64,000 nt of DNA from Chromera velia (GCA_018398765.1 JAHBMJ010004897.1:10001-74000); one strand, 5' to 3'; counted from the first letter of the stretch, positions 22,427 through 36,119 are shown. A program made the numbers and translations. Notes: a model not told the origin generated them from the sequence alone.

Positions 22427-25400
22427 AAAACGGAAGGCAGGCAGGTAGGCAGGTGGAAGTACCTACCCATGCAGGCAGGAAAGTGGAGTGCCCTTGGGGT
22501 CTCGCCTCCGGTCTTTCCTTTGCTGTCTCGTCTCGTTTTTCGCGTCCGCATGAGCGCATAAGCAATCTCTCGTTAGTTGTCTTTGCAGTGAAGGCGGGGA
22601 AGGGAAGAGGTCGACCAACTGACTGAGTGATGTGAGATGCACGGACGGACAGGGTGAGATTCCTTTCACCTGGAAGTCCATTCGGTGGTATTCCTTTTCT
22701 TTTCGTTTCTTTTCTTTTGTTTCCTTGCAGGGCCAAACCCGACTTGCGCTTCACTTCCCTTTGCTACTCTGTTGTGAAGGTGGGTGCATGCATGGGCTTG
22801 TGGGGTGGGAGAGACCTGCAAGGCTGTGGAGGGACGGATCAATGCAGATCGAGCCAGTTGACTGATCGAGACAGGAGGATTCGGCCAGGAGGATCTGGTC
22901 TGCAGATCTATCGATTCCATGAAAATAGAACTGCATGGTGAAGACAACCGGAACAAACAAGAAAGGAGAGGTGGAAGTATGAGAGTTGCGGATGGATACA
23001 TGGATGGAGGCTGGTCTATTGTTCTCTTCTGTCTGCGCCGTTGTTCGATGAATCGGTCGGGCCTGTCTGTTGCATGACATGTGCATGTGGAGTGGGGATG
23101 GGAGGGAGGTGAGGAGGGAGTTTTGTCTCTGTTGGCTGGCTGCATGAGTCGTCTTGATTGATTGATTGATTGTGCCTTTGATGCTGTGTTAATTGATTCC
23201 ATCGATTTTGTTGTTCTTTTCGCTGTGTGTGTTTCTTTCTTTCTTTGACGTTCTTTTTTTTCTCTGATGACCTCACCGATCCCTCGACGTTGTTTTTGTT
23301 GCCTGCAGGGAGAGAAGTGTACGAGAGGTCCTGACTGTTCGTATGCGCACTCTCTGGATGAACTGAAGTCTGCCCGTTCTCGGGCCTCTACTCGTATGTC
23401 GGTCGGGGGTAAATCGGGGGGGGNNNNNNNNNNNNNNNNNNNNNNNNNNNNNNNNNNNNNNNNNNNNNNNNNNNNNNNNNNNNNNNNNNNNNNNNNNNNN
23501 NNNNNNNNNNNNNNNNNNNNNNNNNNNNNNNNNNNNNNNNNNNNNNNNNNNNNNNNNNNNNNNNNNNNNNNNNNNNNNNNNNNNNNNNNNNNNNNNNNNN
23601 NNNNNNNNNNNNNNNNNNNNNNNNNNNNNNNNNNNNNNNNNNNNNNNNNNNNNTACTCTCAGGGAGGGGGGGGAAGGGGGACTCTCCTCGCCTTCCTCTG
23701 GGTCCCCTCCAGCAGCTGACCCGCCGCCGTCTCGTCCCCTCATGCAGACCCAGCAGCAGCAGCAGCAGCCGCAGATGCCACCTGTGTCTGCCGTCTCTGC
23801 TGTTTCCTCTGTGTGTGGCGGGGTAGAAGACCAACAGAAACAGCAGAGACATCATCAGTACCTGCAGCAGCAGCAGCAGCAGCAGACAGTTATGCAGACA
23901 CCCGCATCCCAGCAGCCGTATTCAACGACGGGGCAACACCACCAAAGACCCACAAACACAAACAGGGCACAAACTGTGGCGGCGAACGGTGCTTATCCCC
24001 ATCCCCACCCCCCCCCCCCCCCCAGCCGTCCCCCTCCTCGCCCACGGGATTTTATCACTGGACGTCCCCCCGAGAGATCCACTCGCCTTCCACCCCCGCC
24101 CCCTCTTCAGACTTTCCCATCCTTCCCCTCCCCTCCATCTTCAGCCCCACGCCCCCACAACCCTGTGGTCCCGCAAAGGGAAAATCGAGAGATCCGAGTT
24201 CGCTCTACAAACCCCTTTTCGGACTCCTTCCACACGTCCTCCACAGATCTCCACTCCCCCCCTCCTGTCTCGTACCCGTCCCCCCCCCCACACCGTCAGT
24301 CTCCCTCCCTCCTTGACCCTCCAACAGAGAGGAGAGAAAGGGCGGAGGACCCATGCGGGAGAGGGACGGGGATGCGTCCATTCGATCCGACTGCGCGCCT
24401 GTCGTCTCTCTGGGAGGATGGAAGGGATCCTCATGGGACTGCAACCCATGCAGCATCCCCCTTTCCGACACCCCCCCACTCTGCCCCCCCCGCTCTTCCT
24501 TTCAACGACCCGTTCGCGCAAGGAGGTCAGCAGCAGATGTGGGGGCAAGGGGGTGCAAGGGAAGGCGCTGACTGCATGGTTGCAGGATTGGCTTCTCCGC
24601 GCATCGCCTTGCATTCTGCTGGTGAGAGGGAGAGGCGGATGATGGAAAGACAGCAGCAGGAAGAGGAGCGCAAGGTGATCGGTGTGGGGATGCAGAAAGA
24701 GAACGGGGATAGAGAACTCATGACAGAGAATGTGTGTATTCAGGCGAATAAGGCGCTGCAAACGCAGCAGAGCGTCTCCTCGTCTTTCCAAGAGGAAGAC
24801 AACGCAGCCGCAGCCTTATTGAGCGAATGGTGGCAGTCAGATGGTCTTGAGGGGCAAGTGGAGGTTTCCCCGGGAGATGGCGGGCGTCCTTTGTTTCTGC
24901 CTCACAAGGATGAGGCGGGCCTCGGAGGACAAGGCGCAGAGGGAGACAATAGATGGGAGACGTACACTACCCAACCACATACACCCGCTGATCCCGAGAA
25001 TGTCACCGCCCCCCCAAGACAACAGCAAAAGTCCTCATCCCCCCTTCCAGTGTACCCCCTTCACCCTATTTCCTCTCCTGAGACTCGGATTTCTCTCCGA
25101 GAGAAGGAGACAAGAAAGGAAAATAGAGGAGGGGAAAGACACACAGACGATCCCCGTCTCTCGTTTTTCAGAGCATGCACCGAGGAAGCGCGTATGGGAG
25201 GTGACAAAGAAGAGGCCTTCGCTCCGCCCTTCCGAAAGATCAATCGTGCGCGGACAGAAAGTGGGAGCATCGGAGGGGTCCTAAGGGGTACGCCTCCTCT
25301 CTTCCCGCCTCCTCAGTCTGTTCCCCTTCGCATCCCCTCTCAGTCGAGACCCCTCTCTCGGCATGCCCATGAGGGCCCCCGTCTGTCCTCCACCTCCACC

Positions 25401-25805
25401 TCTTGTTCTTCGTCTGCCTCTGCAGCGCGGAGGGCGGAAAGTCTGCATGAGGGGCAGGTCCTCTGCCTCCCTCGCGAGAAGCACATCGTCACGCCCCCCG
25501 TGTCGCACTCACCCTCGCTCACACTCACAGGCCAGTGTGCGGCAGCCTGTTGTGTGGGGGGTATGGAGGAGGAGGAGGACGAAATTGGTGAGCTCGGTCA
25601 GCAGCAGGTGGAAGGAGAAGGAGAGGGTGAGGCCGAGCCGTTGCCTCTCTGGTTCCTCCAATGCAGCAACGAGCCGGGGGAGAAAATTTCGTCAATCCCC
25701 ACTCCTTCAGCTCTGTGCAGGGAGACAAAGATCGCCCCAGCGTCATCTGGTGACAACCAGGAGACTGGTGGCAGTGCTCAGGGGACTTCTTTTTTCTTCC
25801 AATGA
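21786..25805 (+). CDS. CCCH-type zinc-finger protein with long disordered tail (5' end not found)
   Basis: Exons I can join in phase: 21786-21805, 22135-22209, 22731-22779, 23309 to the gap, and an open frame from the far side of the gap (23654) to the stop at 25805. Together they give two CCCH fingers, which normally bind RNA. Finger 1 is CRHFLADKCGLGDSCRYAH (C-x7-C-x5-C-x3-H). Finger 2 is split across exons: CYSVVK then GEKCTRGPDCSYAH (C-x8-C-x5-C-x3-H). The linker AKPDLRFTSL resembles those of tandem CCCH proteins. The remaining 700 residues or more are Gln-, Pro- and Ser-rich with poly-Gln runs, probably disordered, and without another domain I recognise. The initiating exon lies upstream of 21786; a short frame starting with ATG at 21389 is only a guess. 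Residues in the 230-base gap are unknown, so frame continuity across it is assumed. Confidence 0.75.
23424..23653. other. Assembly gap (230 N) inside the CCCH gene
   Basis: Run of N directly after a G-rich stretch encoding a Gly-rich segment. The sequence on both sides is G/C homopolymer-rich, a likely cause of the break. Confidence 0.98.
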
Positions 25806-28800
25806 GAAGAAAAGGAAAGGAGGGGAAGTGATGGGCAGCGAGGTCAAAGGGAAAAGAAGAAGAGAAGGAGAGGGAGGAGGAGAAAGATCGTCCGATTGTG
25901 AAAAACAGATGTGTTAGTGCTTTAAGAAGACAGACAGTGCAAAAAAAAATTTCTTTCTGCCCGTTGTTCAAAGAAAAGAGGAAAAAGGGGGGGATGAAGG
26001 AGGGACACGCGAAGAGAAGAGAGAGGGGAATGCTAAGAGAGAGAGAAGGTGATGGTTAACGGGAAAGAGGAGAGAGAGAGAGAGAGGGATAGAGCGAAAG
26101 TTGTCGCAGTGATTTCTCTTGTTTCTCTTGTTTCTCTTTTTCTTTGTCTTTGCTCCTTCCTTTTTGTTTTCTTTCCCCTCTCGTTGATTGAGCTTTGCTC
26201 GTGTGCTTGCTCCTTGACCCTTCTACTTGCCCCCGACTCATTAGCTGACTGCTTGCGTCGAAGACAGTGAAGAAAAGAAAAAAAGAAGGAAGGATACCCT
26301 TCGTTTCGTTTCATTTCTTAGCGAGTGGTGCTTGTGTGTAAGCAAAGAAAGACTTCCAGAAGGATTAAGAGTTTCTTCTTCTCCTTCTTCACTCGATCTG
26401 CTTGCGGGCGGGCCTTCTTGCGAGATAGAAAATGCAAAGAAAGTTGCAGCTGGAAAACAAGGAAAGAAGACAGCAGTGTTTCTCCAGGTTGCGCGTCCCT
26501 TTCACTGATCTCCTGTCCTGTGTATTCGAATGTCCCGTTCGATCTTTTCTCGACTGAGTGAAGAAGCATGAAGGGAGAAAGGGTGAAAGGGAGAGCGACC
26601 AAAAAGGAGGCATGTGTCTGTCGCTTCTTTCTCTCAACACAAACTACTACTTGAAGAGAGATGCTCTGTCCAAGCAATCGGAAAGAAGGTGTGCTTGCAA
26701 TAGCCAGTACAACAGGGCAGCGATTGGGTCAGGTTTATCTTTCTTCTTACCTTCCTTCGTCTTGTTCTGGTTTGTTAACGCTTGTTCGTCAATTCCACTA
26801 TTCCTGTTTTGTTTGTGCATTCATGCATGCATGTCTTTTGAGGAGGAGGCACTTCATGGCTTAGCATGCTCATGCTCTCCTTCCCTTTTCTTCTCACGTC
26901 GCAGCAAGCAATCATGAGCCATCAAGACAGAACTTGGAGTGAAAGAAAGAAGACTCTTTCACTGAGTGCCTCCCGTGATGATCCATCAAGCGCTTTATGA
27001 TGATGTATCCATGAAAATGAGAGCAGATGAAATGTATGAATGAATGAATTGATTGATTGAATGCATGTGGTTGTGGATCGACAGACCTTTGCGGCGACCT
27101 CAGGTCGGTCGGTCGGTGCATCGTCCGTCGGTCGGTCTACGCGTAATCAAAGTCTCTCGTGAAAGGTTTTCTTTCGGGGAAAAGAAGAAATTAAGCAGAG
27201 AGCGACAAAGAATAAATTGACTCAAGAGATGAATGGGTGGAGAGAACAAGAAGGAAAAAAATCAAAATGCCCTTGCAGAAAGAGTTTGTTTCTGGGCTCT
27301 CCCTCCCAAGTTCCCCTCCCGAAAAAGATGCAAGACAGACAGAAGGAAGGGAGCAGGGATGATGACACACACTTGTGGCGGCTGTAGCCGGCAGAAGCAA
27401 AAAAAAAGGGAAGTGAAAAGGAATCAACAGGACAGCTGAAAGAAATGAAAGGGCCTACTGAATTTTACTGTCTGATAGACAGGAGTGCCAGAGAGACAGT
27501 GGAGAGAAAGAGAGACAGAGAGAGAAGTGGAAGAGCTTACAGACAGAGAAGCGTGAGAGATAATTCTCCTTCTCTTTCATCAACGAAAGAGAAAAAAGAG
27601 AAATACAGACGCTGAGTCGAGTCTACGGGGAAGGGTCGGATCATTTCTCTCCCGTCTTTTCTTCTTCTCATTGATGTCCGTCCGTCTGGGAGCAGCAAAG
27701 AGAGACTGTATGGAAGGGAAAAATGAATGTTAATGGGTCTCTATGCATCCTGTGAAGTCACAAACGGAGACAAAAACTAAGAGAGGCAAGGTCCTTGGAA
27801 GGTAATTTGTTCTCAATGCATTGTGACTAGTTATTCTTTCTTAAAGGTGTTCTCACCAGTCGCTCAAACGAAGAGTCAGTCAGGACATCCGGCCATCATT
27901 CCATTCCGTTTCATTGTTCCTGATTTGTTTCTGAAAAGGACGGAAGAGCCACTACAGGGCAATGTGAGACCAAGCAAGGCAATTGATTCTTCAAAGAGAG
28001 AGACAGAACCAAGACGAAGGAAGGAAGGAGGGATGAATGCAATGAATGAAAGGTTTCCTTTTAACTTCTTTCTCTGTCTGTAGTGAATAGTCTTTTCTTT
28101 CTTTCTTTCTTTCGTATGCTGGTTCCATCCCTCTTCTGTCTTTCTCTCTGACTGACTGTCTGTCTGTCTGCCTGTCTCCATTCGTACGTGAATGCATGTC
28201 TTTCATTTCATTTTGCGTCCGTACATGATTTCTTCCGTGCGGTTGGTTGTGTCTCTCTGTCTTGCTGGCTCTTCTTCTTCTTCTTCCTCCTCCTCCTCTT
28301 CTGGGCTCCTCCATGGCCTTTTTTTGTTTCCACATTTTTTCTTACACTCGGTCGGAAATCCTACTCGTTCTGTTCTCTCTTTCTTCCTTTCTTGCTTGAT
28401 GGCTTTCTTCCTCTCGTTCTTTCCCTCTTCTTTCCGTCAAATTCTTTCTTTCTCGACCTGTGTTTTTGTCTATTTTTGTTTTGTTCCTCTTTCTGTTTCT
28501 TTTTTTTTTTTTCTGTTTCTTATTTCTCTCTCCTTCCTTCTCTCCCTCACACTGTTCTCCCGTTGGTTTCTCCTTCTCGCTGTCTGCTTTTGTTATTTGG
28601 TCATGTATTTTCTTCCAACCAACCTTTCTCTTTCTCTCTCCGCCCCCTCCAGCCGGCCGGCCGACCTCTCTCTTGTCAGTCACTGCTTGTGTGCATATAT
28701 CTCTCGTTCGTACGCCTTCAAGTAAAATGGGTTGGTTACCAGTTCCCCCTTCTCCTCTCAGACATACAAACCAGAGGGGGGGTCTGTGAGGTGGGTTTAA

Positions 28801-31612
28801 GGAACTTACCAAATGGGGGGGTTGGATGGTTTGGTCTCTTTCTTTCTACCCATTCTCTATCCGAATCTGTTTATTTATTTGCTTGCATGTCGGGAATGGA
28901 TCAAGCAAGCAACGGGTGTGGTGCCGATGCGTGACATGATTGATGGTAGGCTTTTTTCACTCACCCAATTTCTCACTCACCCAAATACTTACAACGGCAA
29001 CGTGCAACCGCCACTGCTTCGACCTTCTTTGTCCTTTCTTCACCCCTCTCTTGACTTTCTGCTCTTCGCTTTCTTCTCTCGTGTCTGCCTGCCTTCTTCC
29101 GTCCGGATAAAAAATAGAAAGAGAAGGAGAGAAAAAGAGGGGTGACAGAAAAACAGGTTCCAACTAGAGAGACACAGAAAGAGGACAGGGCGAAGCACCT
29201 TCTACCGGCCTGCCAGGCCTCTCCCTTCCCAGACAGGGAGGGAGGGAGGGCGAGAGGAAAGGCAAGGAAAGAAAAGGGAAGGACGGGATTTTTTAAAGCT
29301 TCCCAGTGTCCCTGTAGCCCCACACCCACGCACGCGTGCACCCATCCACCAACAGATTCGAAGAGAGTCATGGGAACACACAGTAAGGAAGAAGGGGGTT
29401 GGTTTGTTGGGTGCATCAGATTTTTTGTGACCTGTCTGAGCTTTGTTTGTTTGTCCTTTGGGTTCGGAGCTTCAAACAAAAACTGACAGACAGACAGACA
29501 CTGACCGAATTCAAGGAGGAAATTTCAACGCAACAATAAAAGAACAAACAAACGGTGCCTCGGTGGGAGTGTCAAGCTTGGTCGTGCATGCTTGCACCCA
29601 ATCTTTCATTTCAGTCTGTCTGTGTCTTTGTCTGGCCATTAGAGCAGAGAGAGAGAGAAAGAGAGAGAGAGGTGTCCGTTCGTCCTCGGCAGGGGGGAAG
29701 AAGACGGTTGGCTCCATCGAGGAAGGGGGGGCAGAAGAGGAAGAGGAGAGATGAGCTGGTTGTGCACTGAATGAAGGAATTCGCCCCCCCTACTCATGGC
29801 GTGATGGGGGTACGTGAGATGGACGAAGGGGCAGCGGGCAATCTGTTTATCTTCTATCTCATTGTTCATGGATTCAGTCAGGATGTCTGTCTGTCTGGCT
29901 GGCTGGCTGTTACCTTCCTCCTTTCCCGTCCTATATGGGACCCACCAACCACACCATCAGTGAGTGAGTGAGTGAGAAGACAATAGAATAGAATAGAATG
30001 GGTCATGTCTGTGTTTGGATTCTGCAAATATGTGAAGAAAGGCATTCGTGTGTGTGTTACTGTATGCCTGCCTACGCGTGTTGATTTGGGAGGTCGTGAA
30101 GCGATCTCTCCCTGTCGTTTCTGCCCTCTGTCTCTCCCTGCCCGTCGCTCCTTCCCCTGTCTCTTTGTCATCAAAAATCAAATCAGACAGTCAATCAATC
30201 AGTCAATGAATCAGTTGTACAAACAAGGACGCAGGCAGGCAGGAAAAGAGAGGGATACAGATTAATGATTCATACATGGAAGTGCCGTCTACCGTTTTTT
30301 CCTCTCCCAAAGGGACCCATCGGTGCCTCTCGTTTCTTCTGTCCGATTTTGCCTGCTGCTCATTTTTCCCCCTTCCTTCCTTTCTTTCTTCCTTCCTTCC
30401 GCCTTTCCCATTGCTTGCTTGATGCTTTCTCTTCTTATATGCTTGTTTTTTTCGTCCGTTTTTGCTGTCTCCATCTCTTTCTTCCTATCATCGTCCGTCA
30501 GCATCTTGTTTCTCTTCTTTGTCTTTGTTTGCTTTGTCTTCTTCTTCTTCTTGTTCTTCTTCTTCTTCTTGTTGTTGTTGTTCTTCTTCTTCTTCTTGCT
30601 TCTTACGTCTTTCGTATCTTCACAAATGAGAGAGAGAGGGAGACGAAATGGAGAGAAAAGGAACACAGACAGACGTAAATGGCTGCATGGCAGCAGAAAA
30701 GAAGAGAAGAGCCGGCCTGGATGGCTGGTAATTTTTCTTTCGGAAATTCAGAATAACAAAACGGAACGAAACCGGTCCGTCGGGTCGAAAAAAAAAAGGT
30801 TCGAGAGAAAGAGATCGGAAGAGACACTTTTTCTCCTTTCTCCTCTCCTTCCTACCTTTTCCCCTTCTTCACCCTCCTCCCCCGCCCCTTTTTCCCTCTT
30901 TCGTTTGTGCGGTGGTCTGCCGGGCAATTCGTCTGTCTCTGTCTGAGTTTGTCTTTTCTCTCTCATTTTGAAAAATAAATTTATCGGTACGTCCGTTCAT
31001 GCATGCGGGCGGTCAAAACGGCCGGCGGTTTCGCCATCGGTCAATCAATCGAATCAGAAAGGGAAAAGAGAAAAGAACCTAATGATGAGGTGCCTTCAGT
31101 TTTCTCTCCCTCCTTCCTTTTTCTCTCAAATCAGTGGCTGGCTGGGTGAATGAGCGAGTGAATCAGTGAGTGAAATGGGGGGGCAGGGGCATGCGTCTCT
31201 TTTCTCTTCTGATGCAGTTGAGATGTGGGACATCGTCAAACAATCAAAGAAACAAAAACGGGGCACGTCCCCCTTTAAGAATTTCTTTTGGGGTCGGGTA
31301 CTGGGGGGGAGGTGGAGAGAAAACAGGGTGTGAATCGAATAAGCTCTTCTTCCTCTCCTAAAAGTTCTTTCTTTGTTCTTTTATGAATTTCTTTTTTGGA
31401 TGGTAGCTGTTGTGTCTATCGGTCTGCAGATTTGCTGGGTGCCTGTTTTTTCCTTCTTTTGTCAGATGGAGATTGACATTCAATGTTGGCACGAATTCAT
31501 GTGAGTCAAGAGATGAAAGTAGCGACGTCCTTTCTCCATTCCCATTATCCCTTTCTCTTTTTCTGCCTGTCCGGTTGTATCGATACGTGCTGCTCGTTTT
31601 GTGTGTGTGTGT

Positions 31613-31652
<40 letters not shown>

Positions 31653-31761
31653 ACGGACTGGGCCATCTTTCTTCCTTGCAGACAGACAAAGAGACAGACA
31701 GGCAGTGCAATTTGAGTACCGTGGTATCCCCTCAACCTCACTTCCTTCCATTCATCTCCAG

Positions 31762-31793
<32 letters not shown>

Positions 31794-32700
31794 GCCCTTC
31801 AACCCAACTCGGCGTTGATCTTCAACCAACCAACACAGCGACAAGCACTACGTGGTCAGACAGACAGAGCCCCCCGATAGTCGATCGAACGATGTTCATG
31901 CAGCCAGGCAATCAATCAATCAGCATGGAGCCGCTGCTGTTCTGTTTCTTTCCTTCTGTCCCCCCTCTCTTCTTTCCTTCCTCCCACGCCGAGAAGGAAA
32001 CGCGGAAAGGGAAAGAGAAACCAACCCAAGCCTAGGTCGATACACTAAGTAACGCCTGCCTGTTTCTCTCTCGTCGCTCCGCTTCTTGGGGAAAAAAGAA
32101 AGTCCGGACAGGAAGAAAGGGAGCGAGGAACGCTAAACACACAAAGAAAGAAGTGTATTACAATTTGGAAGGGAACAGATGCATGAGGGCGCCAGATTGA
32201 GTGCCCCCGGGGCTGGGGGCGAGGCTGTGTTACTGGTTTTTTGCTTGCTTGCTTGCTGTCTCTGTCTGTCTGTTGCGCGCTGAAACGGGCGGAGGCTTCA
32301 AGGCGGGGGCGGGAGGTTGGGGTGGGTGCGAGGAAGAGAGAGAGCAAAACGAGAGAGGCGCGAAAATGAAGGTGCCGAGTCGAGTTTGTCTTCTTTTTCT
32401 TCGTCTTTCCTTCAGACCGTTGTATCTTATCTTGTCGTTCTTGCAACACACACACACACACACACAGAGGGAGAGAGAGAAAGGAGGGGCTCGTGTAAAC
32501 GGAATGCAGTCATTCGACAATTCGGCTCCTGAGTATGTCTGTGAGTGTGTACACATATCGATGGCAAGTACTTTTTCAATTTAACAAGTGAATGAATGAA
32601 TGAATGAATAAATGAATGGTGGAACAAATACTTGAATCAAGCACATTTGTTTGAACTGGTTTGGCTGCTGCTGCTTCCATCCATTGTCTCGTTGCTTTGC
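25806..32700. other. About 7 kb of low-complexity DNA without a convincing gene
   Basis: Dominated by strand-asymmetric C/T or G/A tracts and microsatellites, for example GA near 26068-26090, TTCTTCTTC near 30540-30600, GT near 31602-31651 and CA near 32448-32466. Long frames here translate as Phe/Leu/Ser or Lys/Arg/Glu low-complexity and are artefacts of composition. The part next to 25806 is probably the 3' untranslated region of the CCCH gene. Confidence 0.5.
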
Positions 32701-32710
32701 GCCGCTGTAG

Positions 32711-33605
32711 GTGCTGAGATTGATCTACTCTACTTGCAACACATGCGGAAGTGAGTTTTTCTCTCTCCGTTCGTTGAAGTCGCCCCTCAGTTTTTCCTTC
32801 CTTTCCCTCTGCCTTTCCTTCCTTTTTTTCTCCGCATCTACCTCTGGAAGGATGAAGAATGAAGAGGTGGCGATGAGCTGACCTTTCTTTTCTTTCTTTC
32901 TTTCTTTCTTACTCTAATTTTTTCTCTTCGGGTTTCTTTCATTCTCTTAAGTCCTTCCGGTGGTCCCGACGCGAATCTGAGCCGATCTGCGAAGGGCAAC
33001 TTATTGATTCTTTCAAAACAGGGGAAAACACAAGAAGAAGAGCTCAGTTGAACTTGATCAGACAGACAGAGAGCATCGTCATCATATGATGTGATGTGAT
33101 GAGAGCGCCATGTATCTATCTGTCTATCTGACAACATGTTGAGATCTATCTAATCTATCATCACGGTTGCTTTTTTTCGTTCCTCGCCTCTTCCCATTTT
33201 CGTTCCTTCTTTCATCGCGGCAACAGTTGCATGCCAACCCTGGCAGTGCAAGCGTGCGTCTGTCTGTCTGTCTCTCTACCTACTGCGGTTGCAGAATCGA
33301 TCATCTGGCAAGAGAGAGAGAGAGATGTCGTTGGCTGTTGAACTTTTTCTTTCTGTCGTGAATCAAAGTTTCGTTGGCTGCTCAGACTCTGCAGGACTGC
33401 CTGAAAGGGTCCCTAGCAATCGTACGCCAAGCAAGATGCTTGCCCGCATCGCATGTTTGGACGGACATGCGGCCACTGCAGGTCTCCCTCCTCGTTTGCA
33501 AAGGTCGGGGAGGTCCACGCAAGAGAGGAGAAGAGAGGGGCCGGTGGCTTCATTGTGGATTTCTGGACAGACGGTTGTTGTTGGAGGGAATGGTTTTAAA
33601 TACAG
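32711..33605 (+). CDS. Possible gene fragment, two candidate exons
   Basis: A 40-nt candidate exon (32711-32750) lies between CTGTAG and GTGAGT and reads VLRLIYSTCNTCG. It joins in phase 1 to a frame beginning after CTGCAG at about 33397 and running to a GTTTCG donor at about 33604, containing SKMLARIACLDGHAATAGL and PVASLWISGQTVVVGGNGF. This looks more protein-like than its surroundings, but no start, stop or family is identified. Confidence 0.22.
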
Positions 33606-35072
33606 GTTTCGAAGGTTCAACATACCTGAATGGTCTCTTTTTTTTCTTTCCTTCTCTTCTTGATCGACCTTGAGCAAAGCAATCGGCAACTTGAGACCGT
33701 CTCATTCTTTCTGCCGATCCTTTTCTGTGCAAACATATTTCGGTTCTGGTTTTATTTGAAGATTGAAGAGCAGATGCACGCGCGAGCACGTACACGCAGG
33801 CAACTGGGCGGAGGCAGGCGCACACTCTCTTTTTATTCTCCGAAAAGAACCTCGATCCCGAGCCCCGGGTGCGTCGGATTGGACGATGCGGGGGTGACTT
33901 GCATCCTTGCGCCCTGCTTGCAGGAGGGTAGCCAGGTTAGGGAAGCGCGTGTGTAGTGCTCGACACTTACTCACACACAGGATGACCGACCCAGCTCTCC
34001 CCCCGTCCCTCCCATTCGATCTGACACCAAATTGAATCCATCCATGAGCGACGAATCAGCAGCAGCTGCTGCTTCCTTAAATTGTCTGTCACCTGGACTG
34101 TCGATTCTTCCAAACACGCTCAGATATCTGAGATAGACGGACAAACAGATGGCTCAGTCAGGAGAAGGGAGGGGGGCAGGGGAGTGACAAAAGGTTGGCC
34201 TATGCACATTCAGGGTTTCTTCTTGATCGATCCACGGAGGAGGGAGGGAGGTTTGTGCCTTCCTAGTCTGCGCACGGATGCGTCATTTAAGTTTTCTTTC
34301 CTGAGCAGTCCCTCCGTCGGTCAGAACAATTGGTAGGAGGGTCGATCGAGGGAGGCAAGTCTGAAGGTATCTGAAGGCATTTGTTCAATCGGGGTGTAAT
34401 CCTTCGTTCGATTGTTTTGCGCTTCGACATTAGCCAGGTAAATCTGGTGTGTGCATTAGTAGTAGCAGGCTCAGTCTTGCGCATGCAACAAGAGCTGGGC
34501 TGTGCAAGAAATCCAGGTTTTAAACTCTTCAGGTTTATTATTTTGGCGCACGTCATCTCGATCATATAGATATTATTCATGTGAGTATAGTTACTAAGCT
34601 GTATAGTTACAAAGAGAACTAGTTACAGAACCTGACAGAAATGTAGTCTGACACTCTTTATAGGATAGACTGGGATAGACTATATGTGTTTACAAATCGA
34701 AAATTCGAAATTACGATGTATAAAGTGAATAAAAAACTTTAGGAAAAATTGACAGAAAAAAATGAATTAATTTACATTATACATATTTATATACATATTG
34801 AAGTTCGTTTTGATCGTTCCTAGGATTGTTCTTTTATGCATATGTATATGCTAGTGTACATGAAAGATCAAACAAAAGCGAGGATTTTTTGAAAAATTCT
34901 TATAAGATATATTCAAATTGATGTGATCCTATTCTATTATTAATTTCTATATATATTCTAAACCTAGTTCTAAACGTTTCAACTTGAACTTCCCTAAACG
35001 TTTCCACCTACTAGGTTTCTACTATCTTTGAAACGAGCGTAGCTGTACATCACAGCATAGCGCTGATCCAAC
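33606..35072. other. Intergenic, becoming strongly AT-rich after 34570
   Basis: No gene supported. From 34570 the base composition switches sharply to AT-rich, as in the other islands of this window that hold mobile elements. Confidence 0.4.
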
Positions 35073-35868
35073 CTAGGCCACCCACATCAAAAAATAATAA
35101 AAAAGTAATTGCCTAAAATCGATTTAAACGACGATTTTTGATTTTCTTTTTTTTTTTTGATTGATTTTCAATAGGAAAAATCTGGGTCCAGTTCAGATCT
35201 CCCACTTAGGAACAGCTCTAGCTCATAGTTTAGCTTAGGGCCTAGCTTCCACTTAGCGACTAGTTTGAGGAGCTGAAAGTCACTCTTGATTTGAGGAAGT
35301 CTAAGAGGAAGTTTGGACCCACCCGGTATGGTTTTGTTTCGCCTTTTCAATAACTGCGGCATGCCCGTTTTTTTTACTTGCCTCCTTCCATAACTTAAAA
35401 AAAAAGGAAACCGTATCCTCAGGCTGTTCAGCCCTACCGGGACCATCACGTTTCACTTGCAGCCGACCTTTCATTTTCTCTGCTGACTGTCCATTCCAAT
35501 CCCCCTCTACAAATATAGGACCTTGCCTTTCTGACAAGTTTGTGCTGCATAAAACTTTGCGCAGCTGTCCTGCTGTACAACATTGTCTCTTTCACGTTCG
35601 TCGTTTTCATCCTCTTCTTCCCATTCTTCATCTGCTTGTGTTACTGAGGGGACAGCGGTTCCATCTCTGAATGGCGTACGCGGTTCGCGGCCCGGAATCG
35701 CGGGAGACCTGGAGAGCTGTGGGAGACTTGCTCAAACTCTCTGTTAGTCTAGGTACTAGGCCTAGCACTAGGCTGACTTTTGGGACCGAGACGTGAACGT
35801 CGAAAAAAAAAAAAAAACTAATTAGGTTTTTAGCTTAATTTTCTTTTTTTTTTATGTGGGTAGCCTAG
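35073..35868. mobile_element. hAT-like non-autonomous DNA transposon, 796 bp
   Basis: Terminal inverted repeats CTAGGCCACCCACATC (left) and CTAGGCTACCCACAT (complement of the right end) are flanked by the exact 8-bp direct repeat GATCCAAC at 35065-35072 and 35869-35876. An 8-bp target duplication with short terminal inverted repeats is the hAT hallmark. Internally there are several minus-strand frames in different phases, none recognisable as transposase. They may be remnants of captured or decayed coding sequence. Confidence 0.8.
35301..35537 (-). pseudogene. Unrecognised frame inside the transposon
   Basis: A minus-strand frame without an ATG start carries FKLWKEASKKNGHAAVIEKA near its end. 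Two further frames overlap it in other phases (35168-35449 and 35446-35631), as expected of a frameshifted remnant. No transposase motif is seen. Confidence 0.2.
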
Positions 35869-36119
35869 GATCCAACTAGTGATCCAAGTCAAATGCTAAG
35901 TCAAATGGCTTGTAAATTCAACTACTAAATTAATTGTAATGGGGTACGAATATACCAGAAAGATGATGCTTAATTCAAGTTTATATATAAAGACTCATTG
36001 ATGTTACACTTCATTAGATTCAATGCACTTTCTAGTGCATATACTGCAAACTGAGTGCCAAACTCCAAACGTGAATTATATTGGTATGAATGTGCATGAA
36101 TCTTAGTCTCAGGCTCATT

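Noticed and set aside
28188-28934. 248-residue hydrophobic frame that could be a membrane protein
   Set aside because: It is a run of Phe/Leu/Ser produced by a pyrimidine-rich tract; a second frame over the same tract looks equally hydrophobic.
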